Shown one piece after another: positions 18,000 through 27,326 of a stretch of 64,000 bases of DNA. Numbering within the stretch: position 1 is the first letter of the stretch; each line of letters begins with the position of its first letter. The notes below the pieces were generated by a model. That model saw only the letters and a program-made list of their open reading frames with translations, did no database searches and had not been told where the DNA came from. Position numbers and translations under genes: made by a program. Origin of the DNA: Deltaproteobacteria bacterium (lineage in GTDB: Bacteria > Desulfobacterota > Desulfarculia > Adiutricales > Adiutricaceae); the NCBI GenBank assembly GCA_031276865.1, contig JAISMF010000040.1:1-64000 (forward strand). The letters are read 5' to 3'.

Positions 18000-20072
18000 T
18001 TGAGTCCAGCCCCGAAAACAGACCAGGCCCGGGCGGAAAGCCCCCGCGAAAATAGCGCGTCCGGTCCGGGACGGGACGCCATCCCCGCCCTGGGAAAAAT
18101 ACCGGCGCGCCCCGGCGCCGCCTCCTTCACGGCGGCTCTCATCCTCTTGGTCCTTTCCCTCCTTTGCGGCGGCTGCGGCAAGGAGATGGAAGGCATGGCG
18201 CCCCTCGCTCCCAACGAGGAGAGGGACGCCCGGGCCGAACAGCTTTTATCCAGCGATCCCCGGGGACCGGTGCCCGCGCCCGACTTACCGGAAAATCTTA
18301 GAAACATGCCCCCGGCCGGAGGCAGGGAGCGCCGGAACAGGGCGGAAAGGATCGAGTACGCCCTCGAGGTCGACGCGGAAGAGCTTCCCGAGGCCGGAGA
18401 GATCTTCCTGCGGACGGCCGAGCTTTCCACCCTCAAAGACAAGCCCATCTACTCCCCCTTCCTACTGGAGGCGCGGCTGAGGAAGGGCGAGGCCTTGGGA
18501 AAAGACATTTTGAACTCGCTTGGTTATTACGACGGAGTCTGCGCGGGGGAGATCATGAAGATCGCCGAGGCTCCGGGAACCAAGGTGGCGATCAAGTTCA
18601 CGGCTGGTCCGCGCTACATGGTGGGGGAGACCAACTTGGTGGTGAAGGAGAGCGGGACGGGCCCCGTAAATCCCGACGGGAAGCGCCCCGGCCTCGCCGA
18701 GGCCGGAGTGAAGACGGGCGACCCCGCGGAAGCCTCGAAGATTTTAGCCGCGGTGGGGAAGCTTCCCGAGCTCTGGGGAAACGCCGGCTACCCCTGGGCC
18801 TCCGTCGCCGGCACCCGCTACACCCTGGACAAGGGCCGGAAAGTTTTGGACATCGAGGCGACCATCGATCCGGGGGAGTTCGCGCGCATGGGAAAGCTCG
18901 TGATCACGGGCGACAACCCGGTGCGGGAGGGTTTCATAGAAAACAGCGTGAACTGGGAGCGCGGCGATCCCTGGAACCAGGATCTGGTGGAGAAGTTCAA
19001 GGATTCGCTCTTCCAGACGGGGCTCTTCAAACCACTCACGGTGGAGATAGGAAAAACCGCCCAGCCTGACGGCGAAAGGGACGTGATCCTTCACGTGGAA
19101 AGCGCCCCCATGAGAACGGTGAGCGGGTCGGTGAACTACGACTCCGACTTCGGAGCGGGGATAAACATCGCCTGGGAGCACCGAAACCTCACCCGCCGGG
19201 GGGACAGCTTCCGGGCGGAGCTTCCCGTCTGGAAGGATCTGCGGCAGCTGGGAATACAGTACGCCAGGCCCTATTTCTTCAGCCGGAGGCAGAATTTCCT
19301 CGCGAGCGTCTCCTTTCTGGACGAAAACGCCGACGCCTACAGGCTCAAATCCATGTCCGTCTCCGCCGGAATCGAGCGGAAGCTTTCAAGGCATCTCACC
19401 GGAACCCTCATGGCGGACGTGGAGCGGGGGAACCTAGACGAGTTCGTGAAACCCAGGGAGAAGTACGTCATCTACGGCTTCCCCCTGACTTTGGACTGGA
19501 ACTGGGCGGACGATCTCCTGGACCCCACCCGGGGGAGCAGGATCAAACTGAACGTCAGCCCCTACAACGGCTACTACACGGGCGAATTCACCGTGGTGAA
19601 GACGCGCCTGGACGCCTACCAGTATCTGCCTTTAAAGGCGGAAGGCGCCCTGGTGGCGGCCTTCCGCCTTTCGGTGGGCGCCATCACCGGAGACCGGGCC
19701 GCCTCGCTTCCCACCACCATGCGTTTTTTCAGCGGCGGGGGCGGATCCGTTCGCGGCTACCGCTACCAGTCCATAGGCCCCAGAAACGACCGCGACAAAC
19801 CCGCGGGAGGGGGCTTTTTAACGGAAACCAGCGGGGAGCTGCGCTGGCGTTTCAAAGAGACCATGGGAGTGACCCTTTTCGTGGACGGCGGAATGCTTTA
19901 TGATGAGGCGGAAACGGACCGCCTGGGAAAAGACCTGCTCTGGGGCGGCGGACTGGGCTTCCGCTACTACACTCCCGTGGGACCCTTCCGGGTGGACGTC
20001 GCCACCCCCCTCACTCCCAGGGACGGGGATCCCGATTTGCAGTTCTACATCAGTCTGGGCCAGAGCTATTGA
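18000..20072 (+). CDS. tamA: TamA-like outer-membrane translocation/assembly protein (BamA superfamily)
   Basis: 690 residues. An N-terminal hydrophobic segment (AALILLVLSLLCGGCG, about 45-60) should direct export; the GGC could be a weak lipobox. POTRA-like repeats follow (about 110-370, for example ILNSLGYYDG and LFQTGLFKPLTVEI). The C-terminal half is an Omp85 beta-barrel with the conserved FFSGGGGSVRGYRYQSIGP (about 576-594) and a terminal beta-signal ending in QSY. It is expected in the outer membrane, working with TamB, whose gene is next downstream. The start is a TTG; no nearby ATG precedes the signal segment, so the 5' end is uncertain. A 35-residue leader before the hydrophobic segment is unusual. 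Confidence 0.9.
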   Translation: MSPAPKTDQARAESPRENSASGPGRDAIPALGKIPARPGAASFTAALILLVLSLLCGGCGKEMEGMAPLAPNEERDARAEQLLSSDPRGPVPAPDLPENLRNMPPAGGRERRNRAERIEYALEVDAEELPEAGEIFLRTAELSTLKDKPIYSPFLLEARLRKGEALGKDILNSLGYYDGVCAGEIMKIAEAPGTKVAIKFTAGPRYMVGETNLVVKESGTGPVNPDGKRPGLAEAGVKTGDPAEASKILAAVGKLPELWGNAGYPWASVAGTRYTLDKGRKVLDIEATIDPGEFARMGKLVITGDNPVREGFIENSVNWERGDPWNQDLVEKFKDSLFQTGLFKPLTVEIGKTAQPDGERDVILHVESAPMRTVSGSVNYDSDFGAGINIAWEHRNLTRRGDSFRAELPVWKDLRQLGIQYARPYFFSRRQNFLASVSFLDENADAYRLKSMSVSAGIERKLSRHLTGTLMADVERGNLDEFVKPREKYVIYGFPLTLDWNWADDLLDPTRGSRIKLNVSPYNGYYTGEFTVVKTRLDAYQYLPLKAEGALVAAFRLSVGAITGDRAASLPTTMRFFSGGGGSVRGYRYQSIGPRNDRDKPAGGGFLTETSGELRWRFKETMGVTLFVDGGMLYDEAETDRLGKDLLWGGGLGFRYYTPVGPFRVDVATPLTPRDGDPDLQFYISLGQSY

Positions 20073-20156
20073 ATCTCCTTAACCGCTTCAGCGCCGGAAA
20101 CCGGAGCCTGGCTTACCGCTTTTCACGTTTTCCAGCCCTCTCCTCTTTTCACGTTT

Positions 20157-20341
20157 TTAAAGGTTCGCGGATTTTTTAGCTTTTGTAGCTTTCTTAGCTT
20201 TTGTAGTTTTTGTAGTTTTTGTAGCTTTCTTAGTTTTCGCGGCTTTTGTGGCTTTTTTTAGCTTTTGTAGTTTTTTTTAGCTTTCTTAGCTTTTGTAGCT
20301 TTTTTAACTTTTTTTAGCTTTCTTTCGTTTCGTTCCTCCAC
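20157..20341 (-). pseudogene. Broken lysine-rich (KATK/KAKK repeat) gene
   Basis: Read on the minus strand from GTG 20341, this AT-rich segment encodes a start MEERNERKLKKVKKATKAK and then repeats of KATK, KAKK and KTTK. It ends in KAKKSANL with a TAA at 20157-20159. The frame is broken twice, each time at an A-run: an A8 (20271-20278) and an A7 (20253-20259) would need one base fewer each to restore one continuous frame of about 60 codons. It resembles H1-like tails. It lies antisense in the tamA-tamB gap. It may be a pseudogene, a sequencing artefact in homopolymers, or non-coding low-complexity DNA. Confidence 0.5.
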
Positions 20342-20386
20342 CGGATCGAAAGACCCGACGAACGGAGCCTCCTTTTTCACTTTCCG

Positions 20387-23300
20387 ATGACAGAAGAAAG
20401 TAAAAAAACCGTCGCCCTCGAAAAGGAAAAGACCCGATCCCTGTATAAATCAGGGCTCAAGGCAGTCATAGGGCTCGCCCTGGTGATAATCATCCTCGGG
20501 GCCGCGGCTCTGCTTTACCTCGGAAGCTCCGCTGGGCTGAGCCTCGTCTTGAAAAAAACGGAGGCGGCCTTGGCGGCGAAAGGGATAAGCCTGCGCTACG
20601 AAAGCGTCGAAGGCCCCCTTCCGATGGAGCTCTCGTTTACGGGACTCTCGCTTTCGGACAAGGAGGGGGTCTTCCTCACGGCGGACGAAGCGTCTCTCAA
20701 ACTTTCGCCTTTGAAGCTCCTTCAAAGACTCCTGCGGGTGGACCTCGTCCGCCTGGAGGGTCTCGATTTTAAGAGACCCCCCATCCTGCCTCCGGGACAG
20801 GCCGAAAAGAAGGACGGACCCTTCAGCCTCCCGGTTTCCGTCACCGCCAATCTTTTGATCTCGAACTCGAAAATTTTAAGCGCAAAGGGCGGCGGGACGG
20901 CCGCGAGCCTCCTTTTGTTGGAGGGAAGCGTCTCCTACCTGAGGGATGTGGGTCCGCTCTGGAATCTCAAGGGAAGCTGGGCCCCCCCGGGAGGGGAGGG
21001 AGTCTCTTTGGAAACCGATCTCCAAAACGGATCCCTCAGGCTGGATCTAGCCGCCGCGCTGGATCGGGACGGACCCCTCTCCTTTCTCATGACGGATCTG
21101 GAAATCCCCTGGAAGGAGGCGAAGCTCGCCGTCCGCGCCTCCGGCTCTCCGGAAATCTTCACCGGAAATCTGAATTTGACGGATTCGGGATTTCAGGGGC
21201 CGTCATTTCCGGACGATTCCGGAGCCAGCGGGATAAAGGGGGATTTCGTCCTAAGCGCGGAAAAAAACGCCGACTTCCAAAGTCTTTTGAGAAATCCCGA
21301 GCTTTTGCGAAACCTCCGCCTCCGCCTTAGATCCTCCCCCGACTTTCCCCTGCCCAAAGGTCTGGAGGATGCGACCGGAGAGGATCTCCTGGCGGATCTC
21401 GACTTGAAAAGGGCGGGCGGGAGCGCCCTCGCCGGGGAGATCCGCCTCTCGGCCGCGAAAGGCGAGATCGCTCTTTCGCCAATCAAGCTCGATTTCGGCG
21501 ACGGCCGGGCCGCGGTCTCCCTCGAGGGGAGCTTCGCGGTGGATCCTTCCATCTTGGGAGCGCCGGCCGCGGCGGACGGCGCTGAAAGCGGATCCGCCCC
21601 GAAAGAAGCGGGGAGCGGCCGGAAAGGATCCCCCGATAAGAAAGAAGCGGAGGAGGGCGCGGAACCAAGGGTTCCGCGCGGGGCGTCATATAATAATGTT
21701 ACAGGAAAGATTCCCCCGGATCCCTTCAGGAGCCCTCCCGCGCGGACAAACTCCCCCGCTCCAGCCGGAGCGGGTTATGAAAAAGGCGGACCCTCTTCCG
21801 GAAAGCCCCTCGTTAAACCCGCCTCCCTCGACCCCGCCGGAGAAGACTCCCCTCCTACGGCCGCGGAAAACGCCCCGGAACCCGCTCCGGAAAGCGCCCC
21901 CTCCGCCTCGGCGGATAACGCCGCGCCCCCCGCTCCGCAAAGCCCCCCCCCGTTTGGGAGACTGAAGGGGGACGTCAAACTGGACGCCGAGTTCGGCTCC
22001 GGCGGGATAAGGGTTGAAAACCTGCTTTTAACCGACGAGGGGCTCCGCCTGGAGCTCTCCGGAAACTACGCCGGCCTGAACGGACGCTCCGCGGCGGAGC
22101 TGGCCCTGACGCTCTCCAAAGGGGAGGACTACTCGAGGCTCGTTCCCGGCTTTCCCGCCGGCTTCGGCTCGGACGCGGATCTGAAACTTACCGCCCGCTA
22201 CGACGGCGAGAAAAAAGAGGTGGAGGAGCTGAAGCTGGATCTTCTGGCGGGGAGGATCGAGGGCTTCTACCCCCCTTTACAAGGCCGGGCGCGCTTGACC
22301 CTCGACTCCTCCGGGAGTCTGGAAAAAAGGCTCCCCGTCACCCTCTTTCTGGAGTCCCCCGAAATAACCCGAACGACCGGAACGGAATCCTTCCGCTTCG
22401 AAAGACCGCGGCTCGCGGTCCAGGGGGAGTTCCATTCGCTGATAAGCTCCCCGTCCTTTTACGGGAAAATCGACCTGGAGGCCTTCCGTCCGGACGATTC
22501 CAAGCTTTTAAGCCTCACGGCGGACCCCCGGATGAATTTCGCCCACGGCTTTGAAATCGGGGCGGGGAAACTGGCGTTTTCCGGCCTCGGGGCCCTCGTT
22601 CGGGGAAGCGATCTGAAAGTCTCTCTTTCGGACGGGAAGGATCCGGAGCTGAGGGGCTCGCTTTTTCTGGACGTGGAATCCTACCGGGAGCTGGAAAAGC
22701 TCCTGGGAACCAAAATCACGGGCGCGCCTTTGAGCCTCGCTTTGAACTTTTCCAAGGAGGGCGATCCCCCGGGGGTTTCCGGAACGCTCGAAAACGAGGC
22801 CCTCGCCCTGGGTCCCGTGGCGATTTCCCAAACCTCCCTGGATTTCAACTTAAGAGATCCCTTTCACGCTCCGAATCTGGATATGGACTTAGCCACGGGA
22901 AAGGGGGAGGCCTCCCTTTTCAAATGGAGCCGGGGCCGGGCGAAGGTCTCCGGCTTCGGTCCGGGGGGCCCGGCCCAGGTGAGCGTCTCCTTCGAGGAGG
23001 GCGCCAAGAGGGAGCTTTTAAAGCTCGAGGGCGAATACGACCCGAAGGCGGGAATGGCCGTCCTCAAAAGCTTCGCCTTCGCGCCCCCCGAAACATTAGA
23101 TCGGGTGGCGCTTAACAAACCCGTGAAAATCTCCTTCGGGGAAAGGTCCCTAAACGCTCCGGCGGACGGGGCGGGGAGCGGGAGCGTCAGCCTGGACGAT
23201 CTGTCCTTAAGCTTCGGGAAGGCCTCCTTAAAGCTTACCGGAGCGGTGTTTCCGCCGGATCTATCCCTCGAGGTGAGAGATCTGCCCTACCGGGCCTTCA

Positions 23301-24925
23301 GCGGCCTTTCCGGCGCCGCTCTTCCGGAGGGGAAGCTCAGTTTGGATCTGAAATACAAGAAAGGCGGAAACGCCGAGATAAAACTGGAAAGCGATCCCAC
23401 CATCGAAAGAGAGGATGGGCCCCCCTTCGCCTTTAAAATCGCGCTCGCGGGAAGGCTGGAAAACTCCCGAAGGCTCGTGGGCGAGGCGGAAATTAAAATC
23501 CCCGGACCCGCGTCCGGAAATCCCGCGAGGATTAAATACCAGATACCCTTCCTCCCCCGAGGCGAATTCGCCGCGCCCGATTTATCCGGCCCCGTGAAAC
23601 TCGACCTCGGCTGGTCCGGAGACGTCCGCGCCCTCTGGGCCTTTTTGAACTTAAACGACCGCTCCCTTTACGGCAACGCCGAGATTCGGGCGTCGCTCGA
23701 GGGGAGCCTCGACTCCCCCAAGCCCTCGGCCGAGATTTATCTGGCCGGCGCCGGCTACGACGACGAGATTTTAAGCCTCTTTTTAAGCGACATTAACCTT
23801 TCGGCCGTGGCCGACAACCGGGGCGAGAAGATCATCGCGCGGGCGGCGGCCACCGACGGGGCCGGGGGGACCGTCGCCCTGGAGGGGACGCTCACCCTTT
23901 CCGGGACGCCTTCGCTGCAGGCCCGGGGGCAGATAAAGAGCTTGAGCCCCCTCCACCGGGACGACTTGGACGCCACCGTCTCGGCCCTCGTTTCCATCGA
24001 CGGACCGATAACGGATCTGACCATCAAAACCCAGGCCATAGTGGAGGCCCTGGAAGCGAACCTCTCCGCCTCCATCGGGGGGCCGTCGGTCGCTACTTTG
24101 GAGATAGACGAGGGCTACCTCCCCCAGTCGTCCGGACCCGCCCTGGACGTGACGGTGGAGATCCCCCGAGGCGCCTACGTGCGGGGAAGGGGCCTCGACT
24201 CCGAGTGGAAGGGAAACCTGCGGATAACCGGACCCGCCGGAGCGCCGGTGATAAACGGAAACTTAAGCCCCATCAGGGGTTTCTTCACCCTCATGGGAAA
24301 GGAGTTCACCTTCTCCGGCGGAGGCATAACCTTCCGCAACCAAAGCCGTTTAAACCCGGGGCTCGACATCGAGCTCCACCGCAACGTCTCCGACCTCACC
24401 GCCATCGTGCGGGTTACGGGCCTTCTGGACGCCCCCAGGCTCAAATTCGAGAGCAATCCGCCCTACCCCCAAGACGAGGTCCTGGCCCAGGTGCTTTTCG
24501 GCAAACCCGCGGCCGAGCTTTCCCGCTTCGAGACCATACAGCTGGCCAACAGCCTAAGGGAGCTCGCGGGCGTGGGATCCGGAATGCCCAATCCTTTAAC
24601 CACCATGCGGGACGCTTTGGGCCTAAGCGTTTTAAGGATAGGCGAGGCCTCCGCCAATTCGGATAGGCACCTCGAGGGAAACGATTTTAGGAAGAACCTG
24701 GGCCTCGGCGACGACGATGAAACTTCTTCGGAAAGCGACACCGCCCCCACGCTCGAGGCCGGCAAATACCTGACCGACAACATCTACGTGGGGGTGGACC
24801 AAAACCTCGTGGACAATTCCACCGGGGTGCGGGTGGAAATCGAGCTCTCGCCCAGCGTGAACCTGGTGAGCCGCAGCTCGGCCACTTCAAGCCGGGTGGG
24901 GGTGGGCTGGAAGCACGACTACTAA
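20387..24925 (+). CDS. tamB: TamB-like inner-membrane-anchored translocation/assembly protein
   Basis: 1512 residues, within the usual range for TamB. One N-terminal membrane anchor (AVIGLALVIIILGAAALLYL, about 26-45) is followed by a very long periplasmic part of AsmA/TamB-type beta repeats. The conserved C-terminal domain includes GNLSPIRGFFTLMGKEFTFS (about 1288-1307) and PPYPQDEVLAQVLFGKP, ending in VGVGWKHDY. It spans the periplasm and partners TamA, encoded just upstream, in outer-membrane protein or lipid transport. A Pro/Ala/Ser-rich low-complexity insert (about 400-525) interrupts the repeat region and is unusual. No strong Shine-Dalgarno precedes the ATG; GGAG lies about 17 bases upstream. 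Confidence 0.9.
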   Translation: MTEESKKTVALEKEKTRSLYKSGLKAVIGLALVIIILGAAALLYLGSSAGLSLVLKKTEAALAAKGISLRYESVEGPLPMELSFTGLSLSDKEGVFLTADEASLKLSPLKLLQRLLRVDLVRLEGLDFKRPPILPPGQAEKKDGPFSLPVSVTANLLISNSKILSAKGGGTAASLLLLEGSVSYLRDVGPLWNLKGSWAPPGGEGVSLETDLQNGSLRLDLAAALDRDGPLSFLMTDLEIPWKEAKLAVRASGSPEIFTGNLNLTDSGFQGPSFPDDSGASGIKGDFVLSAEKNADFQSLLRNPELLRNLRLRLRSSPDFPLPKGLEDATGEDLLADLDLKRAGGSALAGEIRLSAAKGEIALSPIKLDFGDGRAAVSLEGSFAVDPSILGAPAAADGAESGSAPKEAGSGRKGSPDKKEAEEGAEPRVPRGASYNNVTGKIPPDPFRSPPARTNSPAPAGAGYEKGGPSSGKPLVKPASLDPAGEDSPPTAAENAPEPAPESAPSASADNAAPPAPQSPPPFGRLKGDVKLDAEFGSGGIRVENLLLTDEGLRLELSGNYAGLNGRSAAELALTLSKGEDYSRLVPGFPAGFGSDADLKLTARYDGEKKEVEELKLDLLAGRIEGFYPPLQGRARLTLDSSGSLEKRLPVTLFLESPEITRTTGTESFRFERPRLAVQGEFHSLISSPSFYGKIDLEAFRPDDSKLLSLTADPRMNFAHGFEIGAGKLAFSGLGALVRGSDLKVSLSDGKDPELRGSLFLDVESYRELEKLLGTKITGAPLSLALNFSKEGDPPGVSGTLENEALALGPVAISQTSLDFNLRDPFHAPNLDMDLATGKGEASLFKWSRGRAKVSGFGPGGPAQVSVSFEEGAKRELLKLEGEYDPKAGMAVLKSFAFAPPETLDRVALNKPVKISFGERSLNAPADGAGSGSVSLDDLSLSFGKASLKLTGAVFPPDLSLEVRDLPYRAFSGLSGAALPEGKLSLDLKYKKGGNAEIKLESDPTIEREDGPPFAFKIALAGRLENSRRLVGEAEIKIPGPASGNPARIKYQIPFLPRGEFAAPDLSGPVKLDLGWSGDVRALWAFLNLNDRSLYGNAEIRASLEGSLDSPKPSAEIYLAGAGYDDEILSLFLSDINLSAVADNRGEKIIARAAATDGAGGTVALEGTLTLSGTPSLQARGQIKSLSPLHRDDLDATVSALVSIDGPITDLTIKTQAIVEALEANLSASIGGPSVATLEIDEGYLPQSSGPALDVTVEIPRGAYVRGRGLDSEWKGNLRITGPAGAPVINGNLSPIRGFFTLMGKEFTFSGGGITFRNQSRLNPGLDIELHRNVSDLTAIVRVTGLLDAPRLKFESNPPYPQDEVLAQVLFGKPAAELSRFETIQLANSLRELAGVGSGMPNPLTTMRDALGLSVLRIGEASANSDRHLEGNDFRKNLGLGDDDETSSESDTAPTLEAGKYLTDNIYVGVDQNLVDNSTGVRVEIELSPSVNLVSRSSATSSRVGVGWKHDY

Positions 24926-25877
24926 GCGAAAAACGCCGAAGCGCGCCTAAGCGGCACGCCCCTTTCCGCTTTTTTCGCCGCGCGGCGTCTTCCGCTCCGG
25001 AAGAAAAGCTTAAAAGAGCTACCGTGGGCTCGGACGCCGCTTTCCATCGCCGAGCCCAGCTTCCTAAACTTGCGGGAAAGAAAGGCTTAAGGTTCGTTCA
25101 AATCCAGATAAGCCCCGCGCTTCCAGGGAAACGATGCTCCAACGGCCTGCGACGCGTTGGAGTTAAACGCCCGGGAAGACGTTTGAAGGCGTCAACCAGC
25201 GAATACGTCCAAACGGGCGCCAGGGCGGAAAACTAAAGAACGCGTTCCCCCGCGGGTAAATTTCCGTTCTTTTCCCCTTGACCCGAGTCCCGTCGAATCG
25301 TTCGAAAAAAACGCTCCCCTGAAACATACGGGCGCGGAAAGGAGACGCGTCGCCGCTGGGACGCGCCATTTGAGATCGGATAAAATCCTTTCCCGAACCG
25401 CGAGACGTAAGCCTTTCTCCCCTGACAGTTAAATGGTGCGGTCAATAACCATGCCAACCACTTTAAAGGCGGCGTATATATCAAAAACCACCAAAGTTCG
25501 CTGACGCTGAATAATATGTCTTCCCGGTAATATTCCCAAAGCTATGCCAATTAGTTTACAATTTATTGTAGTTAACTACCCCAGCTTAATTTTATTCTTA
25601 ATAATGCGTGGCGCCTCAATCTTAAGGATGAACCGAAGGAAGGAACGCGTCATGAAATTGAATGGGTGATCTTTTGCGGTTGATTGGTGAATGTTGTTAG
25701 AGGATGCCGCGATTATTTCGCGATTCATGATAATATTAGAGGTTGAGCTCTTTATTTTTATTTAAGAATCGATAAAGTAATACCGCTATTTCTTAATAAA
25801 ATAAGCTTAGAATAAATATATATCTAAAAAATATAATTTATATGAACTAAAGATCAACATAACAAAGATTCAAATAA
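24926..25877. other. Intergenic stretch, GC-rich then AT-rich
   Basis: After tamB the sequence stays GC-rich to about 25470 without a supportable gene, then changes sharply to AT-rich DNA that continues into element C. The composition step marks the edge of the second accessory block. Confidence 0.45.
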
Positions 25878-25970
25878 TATTACCTCGGCGATTAAATATT
25901 GGAAAAAAAGCCATGTATTCAAGGGAACAACTTCATTTCACCGTTCTGACTTTTATCCGCCGGGGTAATA
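25878..25970 (+). repeat. Inverted-repeat element, copy C (subfamily I)
   Basis: 93 bp, TATTACCTCGGCGATTAAAT to TTTTATCCGCCGGGGTAATA. By hand alignment its reverse complement differs from copy F (40841-40931) at about nine positions plus a two-base gap. It has the same length and orientation as copy B. It is the left partner of copy D around the ATPase gene 26102-27259. Confidence 0.88.
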
Positions 25971-25992
25971 TCTTAAAAAATCTGTATTTGAT

Positions 25993-26022
25993 TTGACAAT
26001 CTGTACCTAAACGTAGTACTCT
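25993..26022 (+). promoter_or_regulatory. Sigma-70-type promoter for the ATPase gene
   Basis: A perfect -35 TTGACA (25993-25998) is followed after 18 bases by TACTCT (26017-26022). It lies just outside element C and about 80 bases before the ATPase start codon. Confidence 0.45.
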
Positions 26023-26101
26023 TTATTGAGACATTTAGTCCTCACTATTTCTATCTTTATAGCTCACGATGTTTTAATTTTTTAGCCCATAATTCAATTT
26101 T

Positions 26102-27259
26102 ATGACTAATCCTACAATAAAACAATTTAATACCACTGGTCCATGCGTCCCATCAAGGCATTACATGTTGCCAGTATTACCTCGCATACCAGATGTTGAT
26201 AAAATGATTGAAGGTGAATTCTATTTTATCATCCATGCGCCAAGAGAAAGTGGAAAGACGACATATCTACAATATTTAACAAAACAAATTAATTTATCAG
26301 AAAATTATTACGCCTTATACTGCTCTTTAGAAGCGTTAGACGGTATAATTGACAGAAATGAAGCGATAAATGAGATAATATTTCAACTTCATGATTCCAT
26401 CGTTTCTTCAGAAATTGATAAACTCATCCAACTTAGCTTAAACTACATGCCTAAACAAAATTTAGGTTCAACAACAAAAATAAAGAGTCTGCTAAACTAC
26501 TTATGCGTTAATCTAGACAAAGAATTGATTCTTTTTTTTGATGAAGCGGATTGCCTTGCCAAAGATCCTTTAATAACTTTTTTGAGACAGATTCGTTTAG
26601 GCTATAATACTAGAATCAGCGGTGATAATAGACTATTATTTCCCAAGTCTATGGCTTTAATTGGGTCGCGTGACATAAGTGATTATATCAAAAAGAGCCG
26701 TCCTGATGAGGATTCTAGAGGGCTTGCCAGTCCTTTCAATATCAAAAAAGACGCTCTAACGCTGGCGAATTTCACCAAAGATGAAATAGGATTTCTCTAT
26801 CGTCGGCACACCATAGCTAGCGGACAGATTTTTGAGTCGGAAGCTGTGGATCGCGCTTGGTACTGGTCTAAAGGTCAACCATGGCTGGTTAACGCCTTAG
26901 CATATGAAATTGTAGTTAAAATACTAAATAACGACTATGCTAAGACTATAACGGCGGATCTAATGGATCACGCCGCTGAAGCCATCATTAAAAATCGAAC
27001 CACCCACATAGAATACCTAAAGGAGCGTCTCAAAGAACCAAGAGTTATCAAGGTCATGGATTCGGTTTTCGCCGGCGCGACAGGATTCGTTCTTAATAAA
27101 TCCGATGACCGCCGGTATTGCCTGGATTTAGGGTTAGTGGTTGAAGATGAAGATAACAACCTTCGTCCGGCTAACGCTATTTACAGCGAAGTTATGTCAA
27201 GATTACTCTCTGATGAAATCCAATTAGGTTTAGATGCCACCCCGATGGATAAAAATTAG
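26102..27259 (+). CDS. AAA-like ATPase, lacking the C-terminal nuclease domain of its paralogue
   Basis: 385 residues, paralogous to the pseudogene at 801-2435. It starts MTNPTIKQFNTTGPC, with P-loop HAPRESGKTT (about 43-52) and Walker B ELILFFDEADCL (about 140-151). A segment RAWYWSKGQPWLVNALAYEI (about 260-279) precedes the C-terminal helical part. Similarity to the paralogue stops near residue 375. The last codons (ATPMDKN and TAG) lie inside inverted-repeat element D, and the PD-(D/E)XK domain is absent. A TTGACA promoter lies upstream; no clear Shine-Dalgarno precedes the ATG. It is AT-rich relative to the core genes and bracketed by elements C and D. Function is unknown. It may still be a working ATPase or a truncated relic. 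Confidence 0.75.
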   Translation: MTNPTIKQFNTTGPCVPSRHYMLPVLPRIPDVDKMIEGEFYFIIHAPRESGKTTYLQYLTKQINLSENYYALYCSLEALDGIIDRNEAINEIIFQLHDSIVSSEIDKLIQLSLNYMPKQNLGSTTKIKSLLNYLCVNLDKELILFFDEADCLAKDPLITFLRQIRLGYNTRISGDNRLLFPKSMALIGSRDISDYIKKSRPDEDSRGLASPFNIKKDALTLANFTKDEIGFLYRRHTIASGQIFESEAVDRAWYWSKGQPWLVNALAYEIVVKILNNDYAKTITADLMDHAAEAIIKNRTTHIEYLKERLKEPRVIKVMDSVFAGATGFVLNKSDDRRYCLDLGLVVEDEDNNLRPANAIYSEVMSRLLSDEIQLGLDATPMDKN

Positions 27260-27326
27260 AATCATGTCTAACAGCGTCCTTGGCCTTATACTTGGCTGTT
27301 TCTAACATTCAAGCGTCGGAGTAATA
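27234..27326 (+). repeat. Inverted-repeat element, copy D (subfamily II)
   Basis: 93 bp. Its right end CGTCGGAGTAATA is typical; its left end (GCCACCCCGATGGATAAAAA) is diverged. The interior AGAATCATG...GGCTGTTTCTAAC matches copy A and, inverted, copy E. It lies between two convergent genes and supplies the stop codons of both: TAG at 27257-27259 on plus, TGA at 27309-27311 on minus. Confidence 0.82.

Noticed and set aside
25090-25160. tRNA-like GTTCAAATCC segment
   Set aside because: It resembles a T-loop, but no acceptor, D or anticodon stems can be drawn around it.
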